Both the position numbers and the translations under genes were made by a program. The notes below the pieces were generated by a model that was not told the DNA's origin, did no database searches, and saw nothing but the letters and a program-made list of their open reading frames with translations. Below, in pieces: positions 53,716-62,496 of a stretch of 64,000 nucleotides of DNA (its first letter is position 1; every line of letters starts with the position of its first letter). Source of the DNA: Sphingobacteriales bacterium (lineage in GTDB: Bacteria; Bacteroidota; Bacteroidia; Chitinophagales; Chitinophagaceae); assembly GCA_012270485.1 (NCBI GenBank), contig JAAXIF010000020.1, positions 214,967 through 278,966 of the forward strand. The letters are read 5' to 3'.

Positions 53716-56700
53716 TTACAACTTGATGAAAGTATTGGCTACAAAACGGTTACTACAATGGATTTCTAAAATATAAGTACCATTCAATAGTCCATTAAGT
53801 GTTATTTGAAAATTCCCTTCTTGTTGTTGTCCCAGTACTTGTTTACGAAGTATTTGTCCGTTCATATTTTTGATTAAGACATAGCTATACCCGGGCTGAT
53901 ATGATTTGAAATAAAAATTCAACTCATGATGAGCCGGAATAGGAGATAATTTCAGAATAATAGGCTCTTCCTGTGGACCCGGTGGTATGGGTGTTCTTAG
54001 TACAAATCGTTTTTCTCCAAGACTATTAGTGTCAGCAGTAATCTGAAAATGAACGATACTGTCTTGTTTTACTTTCGTGATATTTCCGGTAAAAAGATCG
54101 TGCAACTCTAGTTGTAACTTAGGGGGTAACCAAACGCGATCAAATTTGATGGAATAAGATCCTTGGGATATTGCTTGAATACCTATGGGGATATAAGTTT
54201 GATTGTTGAGGTTTCGAGCATCAACTGCCAAGGCGATTTTATCATAACTCAAACTGTACAAATTATAGTTGTTGTTGTATAATTTTTCAGCATCATCTTC
54301 ATCAAAACGAATACTGGAAGTATCTATGTCTAACAATAAGCATCTATCTAATAGCATTTGATCTTTGTAAAGTAATAATGCTACTTGATAGCGGTTTTCA
54401 ATGATGCCATCGATACTATCCGGTAATGCTGCTGTGATTTTTGCTTGTTCTGAGAATCTAATCGATACATCGTTTCCGGGTTGGGTCTTCATGATGAATC
54501 CTTGCATGGGTTCAATGATATGGTTACCAGCAAAAGCTTTGGCCGTATATCCTCCTGTCTCTGCTAAACTGCTATCCCAAACCCAGAAATAATGACCGAT
54601 ATGGTGACTGCGAGAAATATTTTTAGAAAGCGTTTTTGCTATGTATGGATTTCCTATAAAATGATATTGTGTATCTTGCACAAACGAAAACGATATTTCT
54701 TCATCACCAATGATTGGGTTACCAAAAAGATGCAGGGTGGTATGATCTGTTTTTTCAAATGGTTGGAATAAGCTGATACCGGTTGATCTTTGCCATTTAT
54801 ATGCGGAACCATTATTGTCCTGCTCAAGCATTTTCCAAACTGGTTTTTGGGAAGCAGGATAATTTAAAACTGATAAAGTATAAGGGCCTGCTTTTTCGTT
54901 TTTCTGGTCTTTAAATATGGCATGAGATGGAACTACTGATATATGCTGAATCGGTCTATGGGTTGCGAGAATATTTTCTTTAAAAGGATTTGTCATCCAG
55001 CTATTTTGTAATAGCCATTTTTTTGTAATTCGGCCGATTAGTTGTGTGCCTCCCGCATTTGGAGCAATCATTGCTTGCATATGTAAGATCAGCATATCTT
55101 GGGTGAAAAATTTCCCTTGTATGAGTTGCAATGATTGCTTGAGGTGTAAGGAATCTGTTAATATCAATTCAGTACCTCTTACAACCAGATGATCTATCTG
55201 ATTGTTTTCAAAAGCCTGTGCCGTTAAATATTGTTTGGTTTTTCCAGTCGCAACAAGCGTTCCATTAGCTGATAGAATGGCTTGATGTCCAATCAGATCG
55301 CCCCCATAACTCAACACGCCGGATAAAAGCAATCGACTTTGATCCAATAATTGTAAGGATCTGCAAAATGCGCTATCCGTTATTTGTACGATTTGATTAT
55401 TTGCTTGTATGATTACATCCGTTTGTTGATCTGGAACTAATGCGCTACACCAATTACTACCGATATGCCAACTGTTGTTTTGTTTGCCCAGCCAAAGTCC
55501 TTTTGTTTTTACCTCAATTAAAATACTTTGAGATGTGTCTGTACATCCACCCGATTGAACAATTCTTCTAAACCAAGTAGATTGTTGAAGACTGTTTGGT
55601 TGAAGTGAAGCATATGTATTGGATACTAAGGATTGAAACAAAGATTGTGTTGCCATTTGCCATTGATAAGTATACAGGTTATTACCTCCGGAAGGAATAT
55701 TACCCTTGATTAGTTCAGGCGTAGTGCCGGCGCAGATAATCTGATTCTTATCAAGCATATTATTGCTGATCTCGGGGAAGAATTCAAATACCAGTTGTTT
55801 GCGAATACGATTGATACCATCTGAAACCTCAATCACACAAGTATCTTTTAACGCTTCATGATGCGTATGCGTATACACCAAATTTTTAGATTCATGTATG
55901 TCTGTGGTTTGCTTACTGCTGAATGGAAGTCCGGTAATATAACCTTGTCTTGGACTATCTACGATATGCCATTGTATTCCACCTGCTTTTTCTTCATCAT
56001 ATACTTGTACAAACTTATCTAAGCTTAATAGTCCTTTTTTACATACCGGAATAATTGTTTCAATAGAGTCTATCCATTTGGGTGCAACTCCATCAATGCT
56101 AATAGCACTTAGTGCTCCAATATTTTTGAGTAAGGGTATAATCGGATTACCAATATCATCAGTAATGGAATAAGCATTAAAGAGTTGATTGGTTAAACTG
56201 ATGCCGTTTTTATCCAACATCCCTTTTTCGATAGGGAGCTTAAAAATGAATGCATTTCCCGGAGCACCATAACTATATGAAATTTTATAAGTGGTATTCC
56301 CAATTACAGTTTCAAGAAAAGGGGTTTCCTGTGGATGAACATCAACAGGCTCAGAAAAAAATATCCGAAACTGCAATGTATCATTTAGGCCATACAATTG
56401 AGCAGTTGGCGTAGCTACTCCAATGATTTCCGGTAAGATTGCATCTACTAATATATCTGTGATGATACCTGCAGCTGGAATATTATTCAATACAAGATTT
56501 CCTGCAAGATCTTGAATGATAGAATTATTGAGTGTAATGCTATTTGCTAGTCTGATACCATCGGCATCAAATTCATCGCTTTGAATCGTATAAATGAATT
56601 GCATACTGGTATCAGTAGTAGCGTTGAGTAACGGATTGCGGATACGAGTTCCAATCGTAACAGATAGTACAGGTTTGCCCAATGTGGTATCGCATAAAAT

Positions 56701-58743
56701 CTTTTCATTGAATAGAAGATTAAATGACAAACTATCGCCGGATTTGTATTTTTTTCTTTCAGGAAGTATCAGAGATTTAATGATAGGTCTTGAATGATCA
56801 ATCGCATCGTTGTCTTGTATGATCGTGAAAACAGAACCCGAATTTTTATTACTCGCACTGTCTTGTATCTCTAAAAGAATGTTGTGTGCAGCACTGGCTT
56901 CTATTTCGTTACCTCCTGCTGTTATAACGCAAAAAGCGCTGTACAGACTGTCGTTTTGTTTGCGCCATCCTGAAATTGGATATCCTGATAGACGACCTTC
57001 CAATAACTTAAATGAAGAAGTATCGGGTAGTGTTACAATGCTTATTGGAATGCTATCTTTTATCTTATAAGATTGGTTGGGAATCCCCACTTTTACGATC
57101 TCCGGCGGAGTTCTATCTAATATTGTTTTGTTTCCTTCATACAATGCCGGATCTATATGTGGCAACTGTTGCATGTTACGATACAATACCGGTTGAAGAA
57201 TGGCATCTGCGTTACCGGCATGAATCTTCACGGTATAAGTGGAATCATTTTTTCTTTCTAGTGCAAAAACAGATGCGCCATTTTCAGGTATGCTTTTTAC
57301 CATAAAATGTGAAGCAGTAATGAAGTCAACAGGCTGCTGAAGTCGTAATTCATACAACAGAGTATCCTTGTTGCTATGCGTTGGTGATGAAGTAAATGAA
57401 CGAACAGAAACAGGTGTACGAAAGCTGAATGGAATTCCGTAACCAATCCCTTTTTCATTTTGTGCATAGGAGCGAATAAAAATAGTGCTATTGGGTGGGG
57501 GGTCTCTGAGAGTGATGATTAATATCGAATCAATCATAGTAACCGGTAATCGATTATGATCGATGTATGGTATGTGATTGATTGCCCAACAAAAACCTGT
57601 TTCTGAAATTGCAGCGCCGTTATCTGATATCAATTTTCCAAACACATTGAATACGCCAAAATCACTGTTTATAATCGTATCCGTCCTAATATCAGGAATA
57701 GAAGTAATGGTTGTAAATTCAGTGGTATCAGTCATTCTTGAGCCGATGGTATTACTGGCAATCCCTCTCACAAAATATTTTTTACCCGGACTAAGTCCAT
57801 GCATTTGCCATTTGACAACCGTGCTTCCTGAGCCGGCAGTAATTGTAGTGGTAGAAACAATGATCGGGTGAGACATTACAGCGTTGGTATCATATTCAAA
57901 TCTGACTGCTGTATTGGAAAGATGATCATTCACTGTTGTTCTTATGGATGCTGTTTTTGTTCCAATACTGTCAATCATAAGCTTACCAATAGTGGGGACA
58001 TTGATTTCGGTAGTGGCTGAAAAAAGAAAGTCGTCAATGGCCATGCCATCATCATTTCCTGGTTCATCTAGATCATCCCAACGCAGGATTAATTTTTCAC
58101 CGGGTTTCCAAACAATATCACGAATGGTGATTGAGATCGGGTATTGGTTGATCGAAAGGTGTCCATTCAGTGTGGCACTGCCGGTAGAATGGTGTATGGA
58201 GATCAGATTGCCTTCATTTTTTTTAATCAGGTTGCCCGTATCAATACTGCTTGCATGTCTGATTTGATAAGAAAATTGCCATTGATTGCTATTCCCCGAG
58301 CCGCCTTTGCGCCATTGGGTAGCTTTATAGTGAATTTGTATTTTATTAAGAATGCTTCCGGTCAGGTTTTCAAACACGACACCAAACGTGTAAACTCCGG
58401 TTCCTGAGGCAAGTGAGCCCAATGCGCGATTGTTGTTGCCGGAAAGTCCATAGCTGTAAATACCGCTACCCGTACCCGAGCCTGTGCCTGTTAGCATATT
58501 CGTATTAGATTGACTACCGCTGATTTGCAGTAGTTGCCAGCCGGAAAGGCTGGGCAATGAAAGAGGGGCTTGGTCTAAAGCGTGAGGACCTTTTCCGGTC
58601 AGGTTAAAGGATCCGGAAGAGGGGAGCTGATTAAAATTTTGCTCATAGCTAGTACCGGCAGTTGTGTAGGCAATTGCAGAAAATTGAGCATAGGAATTTA
58701 GTTGGCTCAAAAAGAAGGTCAAAAACAATGGCCATTTGTTCAT
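53716..58743 (-). CDS. Giant T9SS-secreted multi-domain surface protein
   Basis: 1675 residues. Signal peptide MNKWPLFLTFFLSQLNSYA. The N-terminal ~240 residues form a lectin- or nuclease-associated domain common in Bacteroidota (SYEQNFNQLPSSGSFNLTGKG, GTGSGTGSGIYSYG, NNRALGSLASGTGVYTFGV, MAIDDFLFSA). Several Ig/FnIII-like domains follow (for example FTSSPTHSNKDTLLYELRL, PEIIGVATPTAQLYGLNDTL, with repeated SGDSLSFNLLFNEKI patterns). A beta-helix-like section comes later, and the end is a type A sorting domain (LSPIPAHHELNFYF ... LIKNMNGQIL ... NGTYILEIHC). It should be exported through the outer membrane and anchored or released. No enzyme motif found; adhesin or structural role is inferred. 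Confidence 0.85.
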   Translation of the reverse strand: MNKWPLFLTFFLSQLNSYAQFSAIAYTTAGTSYEQNFNQLPSSGSFNLTGKGPHALDQAPLSLPSLSGWQLLQISGSQSNTNMLTGTGSGTGSGIYSYGLSGNNNRALGSLASGTGVYTFGVVFENLTGSILNKIQIHYKATQWRKGGSGNSNQWQFSYQIRHASSIDTGNLIKKNEGNLISIHHSTGSATLNGHLSINQYPISITIRDIVWKPGEKLILRWDDLDEPGNDDGMAIDDFLFSATTEINVPTIGKLMIDSIGTKTASIRTTVNDHLSNTAVRFEYDTNAVMSHPIIVSTTTITAGSGSTVVKWQMHGLSPGKKYFVRGIASNTIGSRMTDTTEFTTITSIPDIRTDTIINSDFGVFNVFGKLISDNGAAISETGFCWAINHIPYIDHNRLPVTMIDSILIITLRDPPPNSTIFIRSYAQNEKGIGYGIPFSFRTPVSVRSFTSSPTHSNKDTLLYELRLQQPVDFITASHFMVKSIPENGASVFALERKNDSTYTVKIHAGNADAILQPVLYRNMQQLPHIDPALYEGNKTILDRTPPEIVKVGIPNQSYKIKDSIPISIVTLPDTSSFKLLEGRLSGYPISGWRKQNDSLYSAFCVITAGGNEIEASAAHNILLEIQDSASNKNSGSVFTIIQDNDAIDHSRPIIKSLILPERKKYKSGDSLSFNLLFNEKILCDTTLGKPVLSVTIGTRIRNPLLNATTDTSMQFIYTIQSDEFDADGIRLANSITLNNSIIQDLAGNLVLNNIPAAGIITDILVDAILPEIIGVATPTAQLYGLNDTLQFRIFFSEPVDVHPQETPFLETVIGNTTYKISYSYGAPGNAFIFKLPIEKGMLDKNGISLTNQLFNAYSITDDIGNPIIPLLKNIGALSAISIDGVAPKWIDSIETIIPVCKKGLLSLDKFVQVYDEEKAGGIQWHIVDSPRQGYITGLPFSSKQTTDIHESKNLVYTHTHHEALKDTCVIEVSDGINRIRKQLVFEFFPEISNNMLDKNQIICAGTTPELIKGNIPSGGNNLYTYQWQMATQSLFQSLVSNTYASLQPNSLQQSTWFRRIVQSGGCTDTSQSILIEVKTKGLWLGKQNNSWHIGSNWCSALVPDQQTDVIIQANNQIVQITDSAFCRSLQLLDQSRLLLSGVLSYGGDLIGHQAILSANGTLVATGKTKQYLTAQAFENNQIDHLVVRGTELILTDSLHLKQSLQLIQGKFFTQDMLILHMQAMIAPNAGGTQLIGRITKKWLLQNSWMTNPFKENILATHRPIQHISVVPSHAIFKDQKNEKAGPYTLSVLNYPASQKPVWKMLEQDNNGSAYKWQRSTGISLFQPFEKTDHTTLHLFGNPIIGDEEISFSFVQDTQYHFIGNPYIAKTLSKNISRSHHIGHYFWVWDSSLAETGGYTAKAFAGNHIIEPMQGFIMKTQPGNDVSIRFSEQAKITAALPDSIDGIIENRYQVALLLYKDQMLLDRCLLLDIDTSSIRFDEDDAEKLYNNNYNLYSLSYDKIALAVDARNLNNQTYIPIGIQAISQGSYSIKFDRVWLPPKLQLELHDLFTGNITKVKQDSIVHFQITADTNSLGEKRFVLRTPIPPGPQEEPIILKLSPIPAHHELNFYFKSYQPGYSYVLIKNMNGQILRKQVLGQQQEGNFQITLNGLLNGTYILEIHCSNRFVANTFIKL

Positions 58744-59014
58744 ACAATGAGGTCTTAGGGTATAAACCTAGCTATCAAAATACCAGCGTTCTAGGGTAGG
58801 AGCTTAATCGCGTATTAATTCAAGAGATTAGCAGGTATTTTTACCTGATGGATAGAAAAAATAGAATCTTTAAAGGGCGATAAGAGGGCTATTTATGCCC
58901 AAATCGACTTAAAAATGAATGCTTATCCACAGATTGGATCAAAACTTTTGAAAAGTTTTTGATTTTTCAGTTGCAGCCATTACCTTTGCCGTCCGAAATT
59001 TTAAACGGTAAATA
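58744..59014. promoter_or_regulatory. Promoter region of rpsL
   Basis: No gene. It contains a perfect 9-base DnaA-box match TTATCCACA at 58923-58931, then TTG (58959-58961), a 19-base spacer, and TACCTTTG (58981-58988). That is a textbook Bacteroidota sigma-A promoter, giving a start of transcription near 58995 and a ~20-base leader. Confidence 0.7.
58959..58988 (+). promoter_or_regulatory. Complete -33/-7 promoter of rpsL-rpsG
   Basis: TTG at 58959-58961, 19 bases, then TACCTTTG at 58981-58988. This is the best match to the TTG-N19-TAnnTTTG consensus seen in the window. Confidence 0.75.
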
Positions 59015-59395
59015 ATGCCTACAATACAGCAATTAGTTAGAAAAGGTCGCGAAATTATCAGGGCCAAAAGTAAATCAAGGGCTTTGGATGCTTGTCCGCA
59101 GCGTCGTGGTGTATGTACTCGTGTATACACCACCACTCCAAAGAAGCCCAACTCAGCTCTGCGTAAAGTAGCGAAAGTGCGTTTGACCAATAAAGTAGAA
59201 GTTATCGCTTATATTCCTGGTGAAGGTCACAATCTTCAGGAGCACTCAATCGTATTGATTCGTGGTGGTCGTGTGAAGGATCTTCCGGGTGTACGTTATC
59301 ACATCGTTCGTGGTAGCCTTGATACTGCCGGTGTTAAGGATCGTAAGAAGAGCCGTTCTAAATACGGAACTAAGAAAGAAAAGGCAAAAAAATAA
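59015..59395 (+). CDS. rpsL: 30S ribosomal protein S12
   Basis: 126 residues. Core decoding-centre protein. It contains [25 protein letters not shown] and [32 protein letters not shown]. The lysines in PKKPN and VKDLPG have the wild-type, streptomycin-sensitive form. The lysine-rich tail ([16 protein letters not shown]) is usual. rpsG follows after 36 bases. Confidence 0.98.
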   Translation: MPTIQQLVRKGREIIRAKSKSRALDACPQRRGVCTRVYTTTPKKPNSALRKVAKVRLTNKVEVIAYIPGEGHNLQEHSIVLIRGGRVKDLPGVRYHIVRGSLDTAGVKDRKKSRSKYGTKKEKAKK

Positions 59396-59431
59396 CCTAA
59401 TAATCTGTTAATCAGCTAATTACTATACGTC

Positions 59432-59899
59432 ATGCGTAAAGCACAAGCCAAAAAATTACCACTTGCACCAGACGGTCGTTTCAATGACAAACTGGTAACC
59501 CGTTTCATCAATAACCTTATGTGGGATGGTAAGAAAAGTACTGCAATCAATATTTTTTATGATGCAGTGGATAAGGTTACTAAAATGACCGGTGAAGATG
59601 GTTATGAAACCTGGAAAAAAGCAATTGCCAATGTAACGCCTTCTGTAGAAGTAAGAAGCCGTCGTATTGGTGGTGCAACTTTCCAAATTCCATCTGAAGT
59701 ACGTGCAGACCGTAAGATTTCATTGAGTATGAAATGGTTGGTTCGTTACAGCCGTGAGCGTAATGGTCGTACCATGGCTGATAAGTTGGCGAATGAGATC
59801 GTAGCTGCCAGCAAGGGTGAAGGTGCTGCTTTCAAGAAAAAAGAAGATACCCATAGAATGGCAGAAGCTAATAAAGCGTTCTCTCACTTTAAAGTATAA
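59432..59899 (+). CDS. rpsG: 30S ribosomal protein S7
   Basis: 155 residues. Binds 16S rRNA 3' domain. It has MRKAQAKKLPLAPDGRFND, KLVTRFINNLMWDGKKSTA, VEVRSRRIGGATFQIPSEVR and MADKLANEIVAASKGEGAAFKKKEDTHRMAEANKAFSHFKV. It is directly followed by a strong terminator instead of fusA, so the str operon here is reduced to two genes. Confidence 0.98.
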   Translation: MRKAQAKKLPLAPDGRFNDKLVTRFINNLMWDGKKSTAINIFYDAVDKVTKMTGEDGYETWKKAIANVTPSVEVRSRRIGGATFQIPSEVRADRKISLSMKWLVRYSRERNGRTMADKLANEIVAASKGEGAAFKKKEDTHRMAEANKAFSHFKV

Positions 59900-59918
59900 A
59901 TAAAATAATTGTATATAT

Positions 59919-59945
59919 AAGCCCTCTTCGGAGGGCTTTTTTTTT
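59919..59945 (+). terminator. Terminator after rpsG
   Basis: AAGCCCTC-TTC-GGAGGGCTT followed by nine T residues. A strong intrinsic terminator ending the rpsL-rpsG unit. Confidence 0.92.
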
Positions 59946-60002
59946 GAGATTATAATTCCATTAAAACCTTTAAGTAGTGTTTTTACTACACGGATATAGT
60001 AA

Positions 60003-60010
60003 TATATTTG
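60003..60010 (+). promoter_or_regulatory. -7 promoter element of the right-hand secretion locus
   Basis: TATATTTG followed by C, an exact TAnnTTTG match. It is the first promoter word after the rpsG terminator, so the following ~400-base leader probably starts here. No clear -33 TTG. Confidence 0.5.
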
Positions 60011-60069
60011 CATTACAATATCCAATCCTACAAAGCACCAAAGCTTTTAATCCGCGCCCTTACAACCAA

Positions 60070-60288
60070 ATGAGTAACCCCTCATTTGAAAAATCTACAC
60101 CTAATCCAGTCCTTGAAAAGCTGTATTGTGTCTATGCCGATGTATTGATGATCAATATTTCGCGATTTCAAAAAATCCTATTCTCTGAAGACAGCGTTGA
60201 TAAACGCCGGTTAACACTGGTGCATATCAAACCTGACTTATCCCAATCCTCTGAAACCAACCGATCCAATCCATCCACGGCTTTTTGA
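60070..60288 (+). CDS. Candidate 72-residue ORF in a long leader
   Basis: Frame from ATG 60070 (MSNPSFEKSTPNPVLEKLYC), continuing VYADVLMINISRFQKILFSEDS and ending in a Ser/Asn/Pro-rich tail (SQSSETNRSNPSTAF). The first half could form helices. No signal peptide and no family resemblance. It is the only sizeable frame in the 524 bases between rpsG and the next gene; it may be a real small protein or an accident of an untranslated leader. Confidence 0.35.
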   Translation: MSNPSFEKSTPNPVLEKLYCVYADVLMINISRFQKILFSEDSVDKRRLTLVHIKPDLSQSSETNRSNPSTAF

Positions 60289-60361
60289 TCTGTACGGTAT
60301 CCAGGTTATTCCAACAACCAACCATTCAGAAGACAAGTAAGACGTTATCCTCTGTTAGGCC

Positions 60362-60389
60362 CGTTCAAACGGATGTTCCGATTTGAACG
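60362..60389 (+). other. Perfect 8+3 bp hairpin before the lipoprotein gene
   Basis: CGTTCAAA (60362-60369) and TTTGAACG (60382-60389) enclose CGG-ATGTT-CCG. No T-run. The position, 35 bases before the ATG of the lipoprotein gene, suggests an mRNA leader structure or a dyad operator. Confidence 0.5.
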
Positions 60390-60423
60390 CAACCCAAACA
60401 AATTCCACGGAAATCAATCAAAG

Positions 60424-60894
60424 ATGAAACCAGTTCAAAAAATCAGGGCATTTATTTTGGCTACCCTATTGGTGTCAGGTGCTTTATTTTTTTCAGGATG
60501 TGGTAGAGGTGAGCAAATTGTTCCTAAATCAGAACATGAAAAGCTGTTTGATAACCTGACCAGCCCTTTAGGAAACAAGCAATGGTTTTTAAAAGCGATT
60601 TATGTGAACGGGGTATTACAACCGTTAACTGATGCACAGAAAAGGTATTACAAAACCTACACCAAAACCCAGAAACCATTCACAGCAACATTTTTGGATG
60701 ATGATGGAAACAGAGGTGAGGCCTTTTTATTGAGTGTAATCCAATTAAGAGAAAACATTACGAATGGTCCATTGGGAGCTCTTACCCGCGATTATGTGGT
60801 AAAGGAGCTAACTGAAAAAACATTAGACATTGAAGTGGTAAATCCTCCTGGAACGCCGACTCAGATTGTGAGAGAAGTTTATTATGCCAATTAA
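60424..60894 (+). CDS. Lipoprotein of unknown function
   Basis: 156 residues from ATG 60424. Lipoprotein signal (IRAFILATLLVSGALFFSGC, lipobox FSGC), then EQIVPKSEHEKLFDNLTSPLGNKQW, the segment WFLKAIYVNGVLQPLTDAQKRYYKTYTK, and FTATFLDDDGNRGEAFLLSVIQLRENI. The 'W.L..I.VNG....T..Q..Y.KTY' block resembles lipocalin-like lipoprotein domains but is not assigned. It overlaps the next gene by 11 bases, showing co-translation with a T9SS cargo protein. Confidence 0.72.
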   Translation: MKPVQKIRAFILATLLVSGALFFSGCGRGEQIVPKSEHEKLFDNLTSPLGNKQWFLKAIYVNGVLQPLTDAQKRYYKTYTKTQKPFTATFLDDDGNRGEAFLLSVIQLRENITNGPLGALTRDYVVKELTEKTLDIEVVNPPGTPTQIVREVYYAN

Positions 60895-61405
60895 GAAGTT
60901 AACATATTTCATGCTGTTCCTGATATTTACCTGCACGGTGGGTAAAGCTCAGGTATCCTCTATGGGAACTAGTTTCCTGAGTGGAAATGGCGGAATTATT
61001 ACAACTCCTACCATGCCGGTTTCTGGATCTGGAAAATGTTTGTCGGTAGGCGGTTATGCTTCAGCATTGTATATTTCAAACAATGGTACTGGTTTATTTG
61101 GATCAGCATGTACAGAAAAGCCTCCAGTTGCAGATACTACAACATTCTCTTTGTCGTTAAATGTGTATCCAAATCCAACCAGAGGATCAACGATTTTGAA
61201 GGCAACCGGTGATTTCGATGAAAAACTCTCTTGTTTGGTAAAAGTGATTGCCATGGATGGTAAAATAATCTTAGGTCAGATGGTGCCAATGAAAGACGTG
61301 AAAAAGGGTTATATGATCAATGGAAATGCATGGGTAGCAGGTAATTACACAGTAATGGTTGAATTGATGAATAAGCGCTATAGTTTAAGGTTAATTAAAT
61401 TATAG
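60884..61405 (+). CDS. Small T9SS-sorted exported protein
   Basis: 173 residues. Signal peptide MPIKKLTYFMLFLIFTCTVGKA. A short, Gly/Ser-rich mature region (SFLSGNGGIITTPTMPVSGSG, with one Cys pair) is followed directly by a type A T9SS sorting domain from about residue 95 (LSLNVYPNPTRGSTILKA ... VIAMDGKIILGQMV ... AGNYTVMVELMNKRYSLRLIKL). Most of the protein is the sorting domain, so the passenger is only ~70 residues. It overlaps the lipoprotein gene by 11 bases. Confidence 0.82.
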   Translation: MPIKKLTYFMLFLIFTCTVGKAQVSSMGTSFLSGNGGIITTPTMPVSGSGKCLSVGGYASALYISNNGTGLFGSACTEKPPVADTTTFSLSLNVYPNPTRGSTILKATGDFDEKLSCLVKVIAMDGKIILGQMVPMKDVKKGYMINGNAWVAGNYTVMVELMNKRYSLRLIKL

Positions 61406-61432
61406 TAATTCGGTAAAGGGTTGATTATATGG

Positions 61433-61440
61433 TATTTTTG
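61433..61440 (+). promoter_or_regulatory. -7 promoter element upstream of the 61.6 kb gene
   Basis: TATTTTTG, an exact TAnnTTTG match, followed by T. Transcription would start near 61447 and give a ~165-base leader before ATG 61612, holding a candidate 42-codon ORF. Confidence 0.55.
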
Positions 61441-61472
61441 TAAGCGAAAAAAACGTAACTTACTGGATACCA

Positions 61473-61601
61473 ATGAATATAAAGACATTGACATATCCTA
61501 TGAAAAACCAATTTTTAAATGTCATGTCCTCTGAACAACTATTGAAAGCCGTATCCTATGAAAAACCTTTAAGTCTAAACCTTAATGGCAGCCGTATTTA
61601 A
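61473..61601 (+). CDS. Candidate 42-residue leader ORF with internal repeat
   Basis: Frame from ATG 61473 (MNIKTLTYPMKNQFLNVMSS) to TAA 61601, ending SLNLNGSRI, 10 bases before the ATG of the next gene. It contains a perfect 16-base direct repeat TATCCTATGAAAAACC (61494-61509 and 61552-61567), read in different frames. The repeat could mark a duplicated start region (each copy contains an ATGAAAAA) rather than a coding function. Confidence 0.3.
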   Translation: MNIKTLTYPMKNQFLNVMSSEQLLKAVSYEKPLSLNLNGSRI

Positions 61602-61611
61602 AGAAACGTTT

Positions 61612-62451
61612 ATGAAAAGTACCATTTTTAAAATGAACATGCTCTTTGTGTTGGTTTTACTGACTGGTAGCTTGTTCGCACAACCACCGGGAGCTTTTTA
61701 TTTAACAGGTGTTGCAAAAGACAACCAAGGTAATCCGGCACGTAACCGTACTATACACTACGAAGTTACTGTTCGTCAAGGAACAGTAACTGGTACGGCT
61801 GTATACCAAGAGTCGCACAAAGTACAATCTAACAATGATGGGGTATATGAGGTGGTAGTAGGTAGAGGGATCAGAAGTACCGGTACTGGTTTAACTGACT
61901 CATTATCTAAGATTAATTGGTCAAATGGACCTTATTTCTTGAATCAAAAAATTGCCATTGCTCCATCTATTCCTGCACCATGGTGGATACCTGCCAATAA
62001 TTTTGTGGATTTAGGAACCCAACAAATATTGAGTGCGGTGTATGCTATTTATGCGGGTAATGCAAGTGTAACAAATGTAAATACCAATATATCACCCGGC
62101 CCTAAGAATACTTTTTTAACAACAGATAGCTTGGGAAATGTGAACTGGACAACCCCACAAGCTGCTCAGGTGAATGTGACTCAGGTTACAAATGTTAATT
62201 TCTCGCTTAATATTATTGCAGGACAAAATGCAAGAATTGCACCGAATACTACTACAGTTATAACCATTAATGTTCCTCAAGCTAGAAAAGGAGATCCAAT
62301 ATTAATAACCGCACAAGATGATTATACTGATTGGGCTGTTTATACTGCATGGTGTGGAACTGATGGAGTAGTATCTGTTCGGTTAGCGAATTTCACAGCG
62401 CTGCCAGTGGATGTATTAGGTAGCCAATATAAAATTGTTGTTATTAAATAG
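61612..62451 (+). CDS. Exported protein of the adhesin locus
   Basis: 279 residues from ATG 61612. Signal peptide (FKMNMLFVLVLLTGSLFA) then QPPGAFYLTGVAKDNQGNPARNRTIHYEVTV, a carboxypeptidase-regulatory or Ig-like domain that continues YQESHKVQSNNDGVYEVVVGRG. A second part (LGTQQILSAVYAIYAGNASVTNVN) leads into a C-terminal beta domain (NFSLNIIAGQNARIAPNTTTV, then GDPILITAQDDYTDWAVYTAW). The 'GTQ-L..V.YA.YA..A' stretch is typical of proteins beside tail-fibre-like adhesins in Bacteroidota. Function unknown; likely surface assembly or display. Confidence 0.7.
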   Translation: MKSTIFKMNMLFVLVLLTGSLFAQPPGAFYLTGVAKDNQGNPARNRTIHYEVTVRQGTVTGTAVYQESHKVQSNNDGVYEVVVGRGIRSTGTGLTDSLSKINWSNGPYFLNQKIAIAPSIPAPWWIPANNFVDLGTQQILSAVYAIYAGNASVTNVNTNISPGPKNTFLTTDSLGNVNWTTPQAAQVNVTQVTNVNFSLNIIAGQNARIAPNTTTVITINVPQARKGDPILITAQDDYTDWAVYTAWCGTDGVVSVRLANFTALPVDVLGSQYKIVVIK

Positions 62452-62496
62452 TGCTGGTAAAATATTTAAATTTAGCAAGTGGTACCAAGATTGAAA

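Noticed and set aside
58923..58931. Perfect DnaA box TTATCCACA before rpsL as a sign of a replication origin
   Set aside because: Only one box was noticed, there is no AT-rich unwinding cluster and no dnaA or dnaN nearby; a single 9-mer is expected by chance at about this rate.
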